From JBFJWU01 sp041623475 [NCBI: bacterium] (lineage in GTDB: Bacteria; J088), in NCBI GenBank assembly GCA_041623475.1, contig JBFJWU010000066.1:1-12265 (forward strand): a DNA stretch of 12,265 nucleotides. The letters run 5' to 3'. Below the pieces are notes generated by a model. It made no database searches and was not told the origin of the DNA. It was given only the letters and a program-made list of their open reading frames with translations. Position numbers and translations under genes: made by a program. Shown piece by piece: positions 1 to 8,418 of this stretch. Every line of letters begins with the position of its first letter. Within the stretch, counting starts at the first letter, position 1.

Positions 1-2
1 CC

Positions 3-1670
3 CGGGGCCGATCAGCACCCGCATTTCTGGCTTCTGTACTGGTTACACTGGGTATCGCGGGCTGCGGTGACTCAGGCACAGCGACGACAGCAACCAGCCG
101 CCCGGCGACGATCCTGGACACAGCTGAATCCGTTAATTACCTCCAGGGCGTTGGCAGCATCATGGCGGCAATTGTCGCGCCACAGGCGACCTTGCCGAAA
201 GAACTTGACCTGTCCACCCCGACCTACTGTCCCGGGCAGACAGATGCGGTTGTCCAGGCGACGCCGCCGGTCTGCAGCCAGCCGGCGGCCGGCCAAACGG
301 CCTGTATCATTCCCGACATTGATTTTGCCGAGTGCGCTGGTGCCAGCGGCAAGATGAATGTCAAGGACATGCTGCTGAAAAGCGGTGACACGTATACTCA
401 GACGATTGTGACCGAAGGATTTTCGGTCGGTACCGGCGAAGTCGACACCACGATTGTCGAATACAACGGCGAAGTTGTTGTCGCCGGCGATGCCGCTGGA
501 TTGACCATTTCTGAAAGCCAGCACGTGACGGCCTCGTCAACCAATGCGACCGGCGAAACGTCGTTCCTGGTCGATGCAGATGCCGAGAGCGAACTGACTG
601 TGACCATTGACCGGGATAACGGCCTGCTGCTGTTGTCCGGGACTTCCGGATTCGCCGGGAACTTTCTGGATGGCGCAATCCGGGAGGGTGGCCTGGACGG
701 CACCCTGGACAGCCTGGGCTTTCCGCTGGACGGCTCCTGCGCAGGGCCGGTCACCGGGTCCACGACAATCAAGCTGGACGCAGGCATCATCAAGGCGACG
801 TCGATCGTCACCTATACCGGATGTGACGAAAACGGACTGCCAACCGCAAACCTGACCCTGTTCCAGCGTGATGGCTCGCCCTATGTCGAGGCGATGAAAC
901 CAGCCGACGCTGCGGCAACATTTGGTGCCGCAGCCGCTGCGATTACAACGCTCCAGTACGCATTGGCAAATGCGCAGCCGGTCACAACCGAGCCGTATAC
1001 ATCGGGTGACATTGCAATTTCCAGCGATCCCGACACCTGGTGCCGCTTTTTTGACCCGACAGGCGAGAAACTGACCGGGCCAATCCTTGCTGATTTCAAT
1101 GCATCCTATATGCCCTCCAGTGACCGACTGGCTGAGTGCCTTATGATTTCGCCGTCGTGGCCTGACCTTGACAGTCCGCCTGCCGTCACTTCAGAACGAT
1201 CATCTATCATTATCCAGGTTGACTTCGCCGGTGAATTGTCGGATCTGACGATGGCCAAGGTCATCACTGCAGTTTCCGGCGGCAACGTCGCCTTCGACAC
1301 TGCAAGCGATACGCTGTCAACTGTCAACATGTTTACGGTAGACATTTCCGATCCGGACAACCTGGCTGACCTGCGTTCAGAAGCGGCCGCCGCGCTGACC
1401 GCATCGACCGCTGTACTTGGATCGCCGTTTGTCACCGGGGTCCATCCCAATTCCGGAGCGCTCGGCGCGACCATCCCGGACTGGACGTGTATTGTCGAGG
1501 TTGATGACCAATTGACTGCAATGACATCGGACCTCCCGGATTCGGCTTCAGCTACGACCAGCCAATGCGTACCCCAGCCAGCATCGGTAACTGTCGAAAT
1601 CGGTCCGTTGGGCGCGTGGCTTGACAACGGCAGCGACACCGAACTGTTTTTCAAGGTACAACTGCCCTGA
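3..1670 (+). CDS. Putative lipoprotein of unknown function (5' end outside window)
   Basis: The reading frame is open from the left edge to the TGA at 1668-1670, giving about 555 visible codons. The start codon lies outside the window. The first visible residues form a hydrophobic stretch (FLASVLVTLGIAGC) ending in a lipobox I-A-G-C, with the cysteine codon at 63-65, followed by GDSGTATTA. This is a typical lipoprotein signal peptide and spacer, so the protein should be lipid-anchored, in the inner or outer membrane. An internal ATG at 162 would lose this signal and is not preferred. The mature part is acidic, rich in Thr, Ser, Asp and Gly, looks beta-rich, and has about ten further cysteines, which could form disulfides in the periplasm. 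I recognise no domain; in particular I see no OmpA/Pal-like motif. It lies 39 bases upstream of the yfiR-like gene, so it may share that operon. Its function is unknown. Confidence 0.8.
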   Translation, partial: RGRSAPAFLASVLVTLGIAGCGDSGTATTATSRPATILDTAESVNYLQGVGSIMAAIVAPQATLPKELDLSTPTYCPGQTDAVVQATPPVCSQPAAGQTACIIPDIDFAECAGASGKMNVKDMLLKSGDTYTQTIVTEGFSVGTGEVDTTIVEYNGEVVVAGDAAGLTISESQHVTASSTNATGETSFLVDADAESELTVTIDRDNGLLLLSGTSGFAGNFLDGAIREGGLDGTLDSLGFPLDGSCAGPVTGSTTIKLDAGIIKATSIVTYTGCDENGLPTANLTLFQRDGSPYVEAMKPADAAATFGAAAAAITTLQYALANAQPVTTEPYTSGDIAISSDPDTWCRFFDPTGEKLTGPILADFNASYMPSSDRLAECLMISPSWPDLDSPPAVTSERSSIIIQVDFAGELSDLTMAKVITAVSGGNVAFDTASDTLSTVNMFTVDISDPDNLADLRSEAAAALTASTAVLGSPFVTGVHPNSGALGATIPDWTCIVEVDDQLTAMTSDLPDSASATTSQCVPQPASVTVEIGPLGAWLDNGSDTELFFKVQLP

Positions 1671-1709
1671 TTCAGCACGGACAAATCCGGACATTCCAGC
1701 CGCTACGGT

Positions 1710-2282
1710 GTGAAAAGACCTGACCTGATTTCAGCGGGGCCGCTTCAGAAATTGCTCTGGGGCGGCCTTGCCGTTTTGCTTTTATCCAGCGCCACTGTTG
1801 GTGCTGCGGGACAGGTTCCGTCCGCGTTAATGGTCAAGATTGTCATGGCAGCTGTGGCATATGACCGGTCCATCGACGAGCGGTTTGGCGACGTTGTCGA
1901 AGTCGCCGTAGCTGGCGATTCGTCCCGGGCTACCGAACTGATGGCTGTTCTCGGTAAATACTCGGGCAAAAAACTCAAGGGCAAGGATATCCAGTTGACT
2001 AACGTGTCAGTGGCCGATATCGGTACGGCAAAGCTGGATATCGTGTTTTTTGCCGATTCGCTGGGGGCGGACGCTGGCACTGTGGCCGCGCTGTGCCAGC
2101 AGAACCAGATCACGGCCATCAGTGCCGATGAAGATGGTGTGGCCAGCGGCCTGGCGTTGGGTGTCGAGTTGACATCAGACGGGAAACCGAAACTGCTGAT
2201 CAATCTGGATGCCGCAAAGTCGGCGGGCGCGAATTTTTCGGCGCAAATCCTGAAGCTCGCTCGACTGGTCGACGGCAAGTGA
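1710..2282 (+). CDS. YfiR-like periplasmic protein (DUF4154 family)
   Basis: A 190-residue protein with a GTG start. The N-terminus has a basic segment (KRPD) and a hydrophobic core ([19 protein letters not shown]), giving a signal peptide probably cut near residue 33, so the mature protein is periplasmic. The early segment [17 protein letters not shown] and the C-terminal segment [24 protein letters not shown] match the layout of YfiR/DUF4154 proteins as I remember it. In Pseudomonas, YfiR is the periplasmic repressor of the membrane diguanylate cyclase YfiN. Only one cysteine remains (in ALCQQNQ), so the disulfides described for Pseudomonas YfiR cannot form within one chain. No other ATG, GTG or TTG lies in frame between the previous stop and this GTG, and no clear Shine-Dalgarno sequence precedes it. 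Its stop overlaps the MCP start as GTGA. Inferred role: a periplasmic regulator of the downstream MCP. Confidence 0.8.
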   Translation: MKRPDLISAGPLQKLLWGGLAVLLLSSATVGAAGQVPSALMVKIVMAAVAYDRSIDERFGDVVEVAVAGDSSRATELMAVLGKYSGKKLKGKDIQLTNVSVADIGTAKLDIVFFADSLGADAGTVAALCQQNQITAISADEDGVASGLALGVELTSDGKPKLLINLDAAKSAGANFSAQILKLARLVDGK

Positions 2283-4225
2283 CTGTTCGCAGCCAGTTAG
2301 GGATCCTGATCGCAGCCTTGTCGCTGCTGTTTGGAATCTTTATTGCGACATATTTTCCGGCGCGCCAGCAGGCCGCCAGTCTCGCCGCCCTGTCGGAACG
2401 TTTGGAAAGTGTTGGCTCCCTGGCTGCCGATCTGCTGGGTCCAAGCATCTTGTTTGAAGACACCGAGGGTATTGAGAACACCGTATCCTTCATCATGAAG
2501 CAGGACGATGCAGCGTTTGTCGTTGTCTGGGATTCATTTGACGATATTCTCAGTCAACAGGTTCGCGACGGGTTCGAAGCCGACCTGCAGGCGTACCTGG
2601 ACCTTGAAGACCGTGCGACATATGCCCGTGACGACCTGACGTTTCGCGCGGTCCCGATCCAGACCGACATGGACCAGGTCGGCACAATTGACATCGCATT
2701 CAGCCAACACAAAGTCCAGGAAGCCGCCATCAATAACCGGTTGGTGGCAATCGGGATTGCAATTGGATTTCTTCTGGTGGGACTGGCGGCGTCGATCCTG
2801 ATTGGTGCCCGACTGGTTCGCCCGCTTGGTGGCATTACCGAATCATTTGTAAAGCTCAGCCAGGGGGAAATCGGCCAGGACGTACCGGAATCAGGCGCCC
2901 GCGAATTTGTTGAATTGTCTCAGGCGTACAATCGCACAACCAGCGTCCTGCGCCAGGTTTTCCAGCAAATTGGAGAAGCGGCCCAAAGCCTGAAGTTCAT
3001 TGTCGATACCCTGCAGGATGACAACGTCTCAATCAAACAAGGGTCGGAAACGCTGGGCGAGACGGTGGGCGAGGTTGTCAGCAGTGTCGAGGAGATCACG
3101 TTTCAGGTACAGTCGGTCGCCGAGAATGCTGAAACCCTCGCCGAATGGATCCGGGTTGCCCATGGGGAAGTTCGCAAGGTCCAGGACGGAGCCGGACTGA
3201 TGCAGGAGCAATCCGGCTCGCTGCGCGAACAAATGGTCACACTTGGGGGCACCATTGAGAACCTCGCGGGCGGAATCGGCAGCATGACGAATGCGATCAA
3301 GTCCTGGGAATCCCAGGCTGATGTCGTAATCGTCGAAGCCCGGGCCGGGCAGGACTTTATTGGTGAGATCCTTCAGCAGATTCACACGAGTATCAACATC
3401 TTCCGGACAGTACGGGCCAGCGTCGAGCAGCTGTCCGGCGAGATCGTCCACATCAGCGAAATCATGGGCAGCCTCGAGAACATTGCCGATCAAACCCATA
3501 TCCTGGCCCTGAACGCGTCGATCGAAGCCGCCAGGGCAGGCCAGGCCGGACGCGGATTCAGCGTCGTTGCCAAGGAAATTCGGCGTCTGGCGGAGCAATC
3601 GGTCAAATCGGTCAAGCAGGTCGAGGAGTCCGTCGAGGGCATTCTCAAACGAAACAAGGAAGTCACGGAAACCGTTGATGACAGCTCGGAGAAGGTCGAA
3701 AGCGGGTTGACTGTAGCCGAGGAAGCAACTGAACGCCTGGCCAATATCGTCGAGCGAATTCAGGAAGTCGCGTCGTTGACAGAATCCATGAGTGGCAAGG
3801 TTCTTGAACAGGAACAAAGCATCCAGAATCTGGCGTCGTACATGAAAAACGTCGAGGAGTTCTCGCTCGTCGTTGGCGAAACCAGTGATCGACAGTTCCA
3901 GGAGACGACATCAATTTCCGAGGCGATGGAATCGCTTGTAAATCTGGGCAGCCAGATCCAACAGGCGATCCAGGAGCAACAGAAAGGCAGCCAGGAAATC
4001 CTGAGGTCCATCCAGACAGTCGATCACTCGGCATCACAAAGCCGGGAAACAGCAAACAATCTGGCATCGACTGTTGGCAACGTCGTCCGAGAGCAGGAGG
4101 TCCTGACATCGGTCGTTGGCTTCTTCAGTACCGGAACTGTATCCGGTGCTGATGGTGACATCGACGAAGAACACTCCGCTGACGGTGAATCACCGACGCC
4201 GGACGATTCAGAATCCGGGACTTGA
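2279..4225 (+). CDS. Methyl-accepting chemotaxis protein, CHASE8-like sensor, HAMP and MCP signalling domain
   Basis: A 648-residue transmembrane chemoreceptor. TM1 spans about residues 7-26. A periplasmic domain of about 125 residues follows; its beginning ([15 protein letters not shown]) resembles the CHASE8 sensor of YfiN-type proteins. TM2 covers about 155-177, and a HAMP domain starting at RLVRP (178-182) runs to about 230. A long coiled-coil signalling domain occupies about 233-612. The hairpin tip is clear at [20 protein letters not shown] (392-411), followed by [10 protein letters not shown] and [16 protein letters not shown]. The arms are about 175-200 residues, longer than those of the E. 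coli receptors. At the tip, H407 and Q422 replace residues that are Asn and Glu in Tsr. There is no C-terminal CheR/CheB-binding pentapeptide. The GTG start overlaps the yfiR stop by four bases (GTGA), so translation is probably coupled. Likely role: inner-membrane receptor passing a periplasmic signal, perhaps through YfiR, to a CheA/CheW-type pathway. Confidence 0.9.
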   Translation: MTVRSQLGILIAALSLLFGIFIATYFPARQQAASLAALSERLESVGSLAADLLGPSILFEDTEGIENTVSFIMKQDDAAFVVVWDSFDDILSQQVRDGFEADLQAYLDLEDRATYARDDLTFRAVPIQTDMDQVGTIDIAFSQHKVQEAAINNRLVAIGIAIGFLLVGLAASILIGARLVRPLGGITESFVKLSQGEIGQDVPESGAREFVELSQAYNRTTSVLRQVFQQIGEAAQSLKFIVDTLQDDNVSIKQGSETLGETVGEVVSSVEEITFQVQSVAENAETLAEWIRVAHGEVRKVQDGAGLMQEQSGSLREQMVTLGGTIENLAGGIGSMTNAIKSWESQADVVIVEARAGQDFIGEILQQIHTSINIFRTVRASVEQLSGEIVHISEIMGSLENIADQTHILALNASIEAARAGQAGRGFSVVAKEIRRLAEQSVKSVKQVEESVEGILKRNKEVTETVDDSSEKVESGLTVAEEATERLANIVERIQEVASLTESMSGKVLEQEQSIQNLASYMKNVEEFSLVVGETSDRQFQETTSISEAMESLVNLGSQIQQAIQEQQKGSQEILRSIQTVDHSASQSRETANNLASTVGNVVREQEVLTSVVGFFSTGTVSGADGDIDEEHSADGESPTPDDSESGT

Positions 4226-6420
4226 GACGCTTGCCCAGCGAGAATCTGGCGGTATTGTTCGGTCTGGTCGTGATTGCCTTGTCACCCGGACCCGCAACGG
4301 CGCAGGAAGCGGCGACAGACGTAACCAGTTCAGCCAGGGCGGTTTCCCCGGCCACAGATTCCAGCCAGCAGGCAACCACGGCTGTGTCGGAGCCACAAGG
4401 CGATACCGGGTTTGGAGACGAGTTTTCTGACTTCGGGGACCTGGACCTGTCACTGCTGCTGAACACAGAGGTTGTGTCGGCCAGCCAGAAGAAAGAGAAC
4501 ATATCCGACGCTCCGGCTGTAATCGATGTTGTCACCCCCGAGCAGATCCGGGCCTGGGGAGCATCAACGTTAAACGACGTACTGCAGCATATTCCGGGAG
4601 TGGAGGTAATCGAGAACTACTACGGATACACGAACATTAATGTCCGCGGGATCCAGCAGCCGCTGTATAACTCCCAGGTCCTGCTGATGATTGACGGCAT
4701 ACCGCTGATCGAATTCGGAAACATGAGCCTGCACGTTGAACAGGTCCCGATCAACAGCATCGAACGAATCGAGATTATTCGTGGCCCCGGAGCCGTTCTC
4801 TACGGAACGAACGCCTACTCTGCAGTAATCAACGTCATCACCAAAGAACCCGAATCTTCGGGTGGTCAGATTATGGGACTGGCCGGGGCGCCGAAATCGG
4901 GCGAAGCCCGGGCATCCGGCGCATACGTCTGGGAAGGGGGCTACGCGCGGCTCAGCGCCCAATTCCTCCGAACGCCAAACTGGACCGGCCGTGTTGACGC
5001 CGATGAAGCCGGGAGCAGCGGCTCTTTCCCAATGGGCGAGACGGACTTCACGGCACTCCTGCAGGCTGCCCAGTCAGTCGAAGGCCACAAGATCAGTCTG
5101 AGGACCGGGATAATGTCCCAGTCAAAAAACAAGTTTGCAATCGTTCCCCAAAGCCAGTTTCAATCGTATCCAAACGAGATCAACGCGCAGTTCAGTAACC
5201 TGGGCTGGCAGTGGAGTGATGACCAGCTGGAAGTAGCCGCCAACCTGGGTTACCAGCGTAACGACCGGATCGCGCACCTGGGAATCTTGCCCGACCCCGA
5301 AACGCCCCGAGACCCGTTTGCCGGCCGAGTCGGCATTGCGAAACAACATCGTACGACGACACTGGTCAGCTCCATGCTTTATGGTGCCAGGGTCGGATAC
5401 ACATTCGAGTCGCTGTCATTGATGAGCGGTTTTTCACAAACTGTTCATGGGTTGGGAAGCAGCAGGTATTTCCTGGAATTCGAAGACGATGGCCAGTTGT
5501 CGCCGTTGCAACCCGACATGGACCTGGACAGATTGAAGCTGTTCGATACAAACGCATTCCTTCAGGCCCTGTACCGGCCCGTTGACCAGTTGTCCCTGCT
5601 GGCCGGGGTCCGACTTAACTCATTTCGTCCCAACGGGCATCCGGTCCTGGACGCAACCGGACAGGCGCAGCCCACACCAGATGCACAGTTGACCTATAAT
5701 CCGCGAGCGGCCATCGTCTACCGCCTGACCGAAACAGCAACAATGAAATTGCTGTATGGCCGGGCGTTTCGGCTGCCATCACTGTTTGAACTGTTCGCCA
5801 TCGTTGCTGGTGTGGTCGAGGGCAACGAGGACCTGAAGCCGGAAGTGATTGATACGGTTGAATACGCGGTTGACATCAGACCGGTCGATACCTTCAGCAT
5901 CCGTGCCAATCTGTTTATGAACTTTACAGACGATGTCATTGCTCGTTTTGCGGCTCCGGGATCGACGCAGACGTATGTGAATAATCCGGGAGCCTGGATC
6001 CGTGGTGCTGAGCTGACGTTACGATGGCTGCCCCACAAGATGCTCGACATCTACCTGGCCGGCGGCTTCCAGGAAGGGGAGCGCAAGGATCCGGCCTCGC
6101 CGGGCGACGGCTATTCACTGTATCTCCGGAATATTGCCCGCATTACGGCAAACGGATCTGTGATTTTTCGACCCATTGATGAACTATCGATCACACCGTC
6201 GGTCATCCATATCGGCAAACGTGCCGGCCTTGACGGTGTAACGTTGCTGGCAGCGACAACATACTGGCAGGCGACAGACGTCCTTAGTATCGGAATCGTC
6301 GGACGAAACCTGACGGATAAACGCTATGCGTCACCGGAATTGATTCGTGGCCTGCTGCCTGGTGGCTTGACCGTCAACCAGCCGTTGACAATCCAGGGCT
6401 CGATATCTGCCGAATTCTAG
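4222..6420 (+). CDS. TonB-dependent outer-membrane receptor
   Basis: A 732-residue protein starting at TTG, which overlaps the MCP stop as TTGA. The N-terminus is a good signal peptide: RRLP, then [12 protein letters not shown], with cleavage near PATAQ (about residue 28). A Ser/Thr/Ala-rich linker (about 29-65) and an acidic stretch lead to [16 protein letters not shown] (77-91). The plug domain then runs to about 210, with [41 protein letters not shown] and [20 protein letters not shown] (181-200). The rest is rich in alternating aromatic and polar strands, as expected for a 22-strand barrel, and the chain ends in phenylalanine (SISAEF), the usual barrel signature. Family role: TonB-driven uptake of a scarce ligand such as a siderophore, cobalamin, nickel or saccharide; the substrate cannot be told. 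Coupling to the YfiR-like and MCP genes suggests it may serve as a sensor or supply ligand to one. No obvious TonB box was identified. Confidence 0.92.
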   Translation: MRRLPSENLAVLFGLVVIALSPGPATAQEAATDVTSSARAVSPATDSSQQATTAVSEPQGDTGFGDEFSDFGDLDLSLLLNTEVVSASQKKENISDAPAVIDVVTPEQIRAWGASTLNDVLQHIPGVEVIENYYGYTNINVRGIQQPLYNSQVLLMIDGIPLIEFGNMSLHVEQVPINSIERIEIIRGPGAVLYGTNAYSAVINVITKEPESSGGQIMGLAGAPKSGEARASGAYVWEGGYARLSAQFLRTPNWTGRVDADEAGSSGSFPMGETDFTALLQAAQSVEGHKISLRTGIMSQSKNKFAIVPQSQFQSYPNEINAQFSNLGWQWSDDQLEVAANLGYQRNDRIAHLGILPDPETPRDPFAGRVGIAKQHRTTTLVSSMLYGARVGYTFESLSLMSGFSQTVHGLGSSRYFLEFEDDGQLSPLQPDMDLDRLKLFDTNAFLQALYRPVDQLSLLAGVRLNSFRPNGHPVLDATGQAQPTPDAQLTYNPRAAIVYRLTETATMKLLYGRAFRLPSLFELFAIVAGVVEGNEDLKPEVIDTVEYAVDIRPVDTFSIRANLFMNFTDDVIARFAAPGSTQTYVNNPGAWIRGAELTLRWLPHKMLDIYLAGGFQEGERKDPASPGDGYSLYLRNIARITANGSVIFRPIDELSITPSVIHIGKRAGLDGVTLLAATTYWQATDVLSIGIVGRNLTDKRYASPELIRGLLPGGLTVNQPLTIQGSISAEF

Positions 6421-6434
6421 TTCCAGGGCAGGTA

Positions 6435-8054
6435 TCACTCATCCTGCAACCACGTTGCAAGAACAGCCAATTTTTCTGCTGATGCTGGTCCCCGCAACAC
6501 GATCCGGACAACTGACTGACCATTAGCGTCAAGCGCAGCGGCATCGCCGTCGGCCTGGGCGCGAATCAGTTGGCCGAACGTCGGTCCGCCTTTGTTGATG
6601 ACCATGTCCGGGTCCGGCTCATCAACAATCTGGATAGCCAGCAGACCGGTCGGCCCACCCTTGTGCAATTGGCCCGTAGAGTGCAGGAAACGCGGTCCGA
6701 AACCCGCGGTTACCGGCTTCATTGCAATGTCTTCAATTACGCAGCGTAATCGTTCCAACGCTTCCGCGTGGCCGTCCAGGTCGGCAACATAGCCCTGTAC
6801 AGTTATCCAACGTGCCTCACGCAATTTACCTGTCAATGACCGGATCGAGGCCCGGTCGGCATCGATCGACATTGGCGGTTCGCCTGGCGACTGACCCTCC
6901 AGCACTTTCCGGGCGAAGCTCTTGGCCGATTCCACATCTGGCTGGTCGAACGGATTTATCTCCATCGCGACCCCGGCCAGGGCCGTCGCCGCCTGCCAGC
7001 AATACATCGCCTGAAGTACGGATTCCTCAGTTGGGAAACGCTGAACGATGTGCGGCCCGTTGCCAGGGTCGCCGACATTGCAATCCAGCGAAACGCGGAC
7101 TATTGGGTCCTCTGGACGGCCATCTGGTACCTGGCCTGCCGTCCGGATGATCGGCACCAAACCACGGCCATGTTTACCCAGGCTTTCGGCAACGAGCTGT
7201 TCGATCCAGTCCGCCATCGGCCTGGTTCGCCGATCGACGACCAGCTCCAACGCCGTGCCACCCTCCAATAGCACCGCAACCATCGCGGCAGCAAGCTCCG
7301 CGGCGGGTCCATTGGCATCAAGGATCCGTCGGAACCCTTGCTCATCGATCGACTCCGGCAGACCGGACAACGCGCCTGACCATATCGCCGGCGCCAGCCC
7401 AAAGACCGACAAGGCTGAAAAACGGCCACCCACGTCAGGAGGGGCAACCAGGACTTGCTGAAATCGACTGGCCAGCGGTTCTTTGGTCAGCGCAGTACCC
7501 GGGTCGGAAATGGCCACGAATGGCAGTTCGGGAATCGATGCGTCTGCCTGGCAATGATCGTGCAACCAGCGAAATCCGGAAATAGTCTCAACGGTTGATC
7601 CGGATTTGCTTGCAACAATTACAGTTGCGTGTTGATGGTTGATGCCCTTCCCGATTGCCGCAACAGCAGCAGGATGGCTTGAATCAAGCACCACAAGCCT
7701 GCCGTTTGCCCCCGGAAACAGGCTCGAAAATACCATCGGTGCCAGGCTGGATCCGCCCATTCCAATCAGCACGACCTGGTCGCGCCTGGCTGAACGTCGC
7801 TGGCGAAGGTCGGCAATGGTCTCGTTCAGACCGGCAGGCAGACCCAACCAGCCCAGCCGGTCTGAAGGTCGCTCTGACGTAACAGGCCAGAGGCTGGCAT
7901 CACCAGCGGCCAGGCGTTGCGCGGCCTCCTTCTCGGCCAGCACGTTCCGGGCATCGGCGACCGCATCGACCATGGTTCCCAACCTGACCTGCTGCGTAAA
8001 TTCTGTCAACGAGTCCTGACCTGACGTTCCGTCGTTTCGATCTCGAGGCGTCAT
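6435..8054 (-). CDS. pgi: Glucose-6-phosphate isomerase (like the isomerase half of Tal-Pgi fusions)
   Basis: A 539-residue cytoplasmic enzyme interconverting glucose 6-phosphate and fructose 6-phosphate. Visible sugar-isomerase (SIS) motifs, numbered from the ATG at 8054, are GMGGSSLAP (98-106), ASKSGSTVET (148-157), GGRFS with R211, and AESLGKHG with E290, which lines up with the catalytic Glu region of Pgi. INPFDQPDVE (366-375) and FLHSTGQLHKGG (456-467) follow. The N-terminal GDASLWP and RLGWL and the HSTGQLHKGG motif resemble the isomerase half of bifunctional transaldolase/isomerase proteins, but no transaldolase domain or gene is present here. The frame stays open to 8519, antisense to tatB and the start of tatC; that extension looks like a shadow and was excluded. 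A TTG at 8009, preceded by AGGA, is an alternative start that would give 524 residues. The gene is divergent from tatB and convergent with the TonB receptor, 14 bases away. Confidence 0.88.
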   Translation of the reverse strand: MTPRDRNDGTSGQDSLTEFTQQVRLGTMVDAVADARNVLAEKEAAQRLAAGDASLWPVTSERPSDRLGWLGLPAGLNETIADLRQRRSARRDQVVLIGMGGSSLAPMVFSSLFPGANGRLVVLDSSHPAAVAAIGKGINHQHATVIVASKSGSTVETISGFRWLHDHCQADASIPELPFVAISDPGTALTKEPLASRFQQVLVAPPDVGGRFSALSVFGLAPAIWSGALSGLPESIDEQGFRRILDANGPAAELAAAMVAVLLEGGTALELVVDRRTRPMADWIEQLVAESLGKHGRGLVPIIRTAGQVPDGRPEDPIVRVSLDCNVGDPGNGPHIVQRFPTEESVLQAMYCWQAATALAGVAMEINPFDQPDVESAKSFARKVLEGQSPGEPPMSIDADRASIRSLTGKLREARWITVQGYVADLDGHAEALERLRCVIEDIAMKPVTAGFGPRFLHSTGQLHKGGPTGLLAIQIVDEPDPDMVINKGGPTFGQLIRAQADGDAAALDANGQSVVRIVLRGPASAEKLAVLATWLQDE

Positions 8055-8081
8055 TTTACAACGGACCGTCATCAGGCCGGT

Positions 8082-8090
8082 TGATACAAT
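8082..8090 (+). promoter_or_regulatory. Possible extended -10 promoter for tatBC
   Basis: The sequence TGATACAAT fits an extended -10 element (TGn followed by TACAAT, five of six matches to TATAAT). No good -35 lies at 16-18 bases, which is tolerated by extended -10 promoters. Transcription would start near 8097, about 19 bases before the tatB ATG and just ahead of its ribosome binding site. It sits in the 61-base gap between the divergent pgi and tatB genes. Confidence 0.4.
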
Positions 8091-8102
8091 GTCGCGATAC
8101 CA

Positions 8103-8109
8103 ACAAAGG
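8103..8109 (+). promoter_or_regulatory. Ribosome binding site deciding the tatB start
   Basis: An AAAGGA core lies six to seven bases before the ATG at 8116. An earlier in-frame ATG at 8089 would overlap the putative -10 box and add nine residues (MSRYQQRNR) that TatB proteins lack. The later ATG is therefore the start. Confidence 0.6.
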
Positions 8110-8115
8110 AACCGT

Positions 8116-8418
8116 ATGTTCGGAATCGGCTGGTCAGAATTGATTTTTGCCGGCGTGGTGGCACTGTTGGTCCTGGGACCGGACAAACTGCCAGTCGCCG
8201 CCCGGCAGGTCGGACGTTGGATGCGCGAGCTTCGCGCGACCAGTGCGGACCTGCGCGCCGAGTTTCGTGCTGAACTGGACGATGATTCCGATGCAATCCG
8301 TCCAGCAAGTGGGTCGTCTCTGTTTGAAAATGATGTTGATGACGACCACACGACCCGTTCGCCCGAGGCAGGTTTTGGCCAGGCTCGCCCCAGGATGACA
8401 GAGAAAAATGAAGCCTGA
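8116..8418 (+). CDS. tatB: Sec-independent (twin-arginine) translocase subunit TatB
   Basis: A 100-residue inner-membrane protein. It begins MFGIGWSELIF, closely matching E. coli TatB (MFDIGFSELLL), including E8. A single membrane helix runs from about residue 7 to 20, with the hinge G21-P22, then the amphipathic helix KLPVAARQVGRWMRELRATS and an acidic, poorly conserved tail. With TatC, TatB forms the receptor complex that recognises twin-arginine signal peptides of folded export substrates. The Glu at position 8 and the long charged second helix favour TatB over TatA. The last codons overlap tatC by 11 bases, so the two are co-transcribed and probably translationally coupled. No tatA precedes it, because the neighbour upstream is the divergent pgi. 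Confidence 0.9.
   Translation: MFGIGWSELIFAGVVALLVLGPDKLPVAARQVGRWMRELRATSADLRAEFRAELDDDSDAIRPASGSSLFENDVDDDHTTRSPEAGFGQARPRMTEKNEA

Noticed and set aside
162-1670. ATG 162 as the start of the lipoprotein gene
   Set aside because: The same frame is open upstream to the window edge and encodes a signal peptide with a lipobox, so the real start is outside the window.
1677-1695. Imperfect tandem repeat (GGACAAATCC and GGACATTCC) in the gap before the yfiR-like gene
   Set aside because: The units are short and differ in length; nothing ties them to a regulatory role.
3029-3817. A 262-codon open frame antisense to the MCP gene
   Set aside because: The MCP protein is unmistakable on the + strand; the antisense frame has no recognisable motif and follows from the codon bias of the real gene.
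6428-6447. Possible terminator hairpin (GCAGG and CCTGC) between the TonB receptor and pgi
   Set aside because: The stem has only five base pairs with a ten-base loop, no U-rich tract follows on either strand, and it runs into the pgi coding end.
8045-8060. TAAAAT on the - strand as a -10 box for pgi
   Set aside because: No -35-like sequence lies at 16-18 bases and the TG is not in the extended position; it would also place the transcript start inside the chosen coding region. It could still serve the alternative TTG start at 8009.
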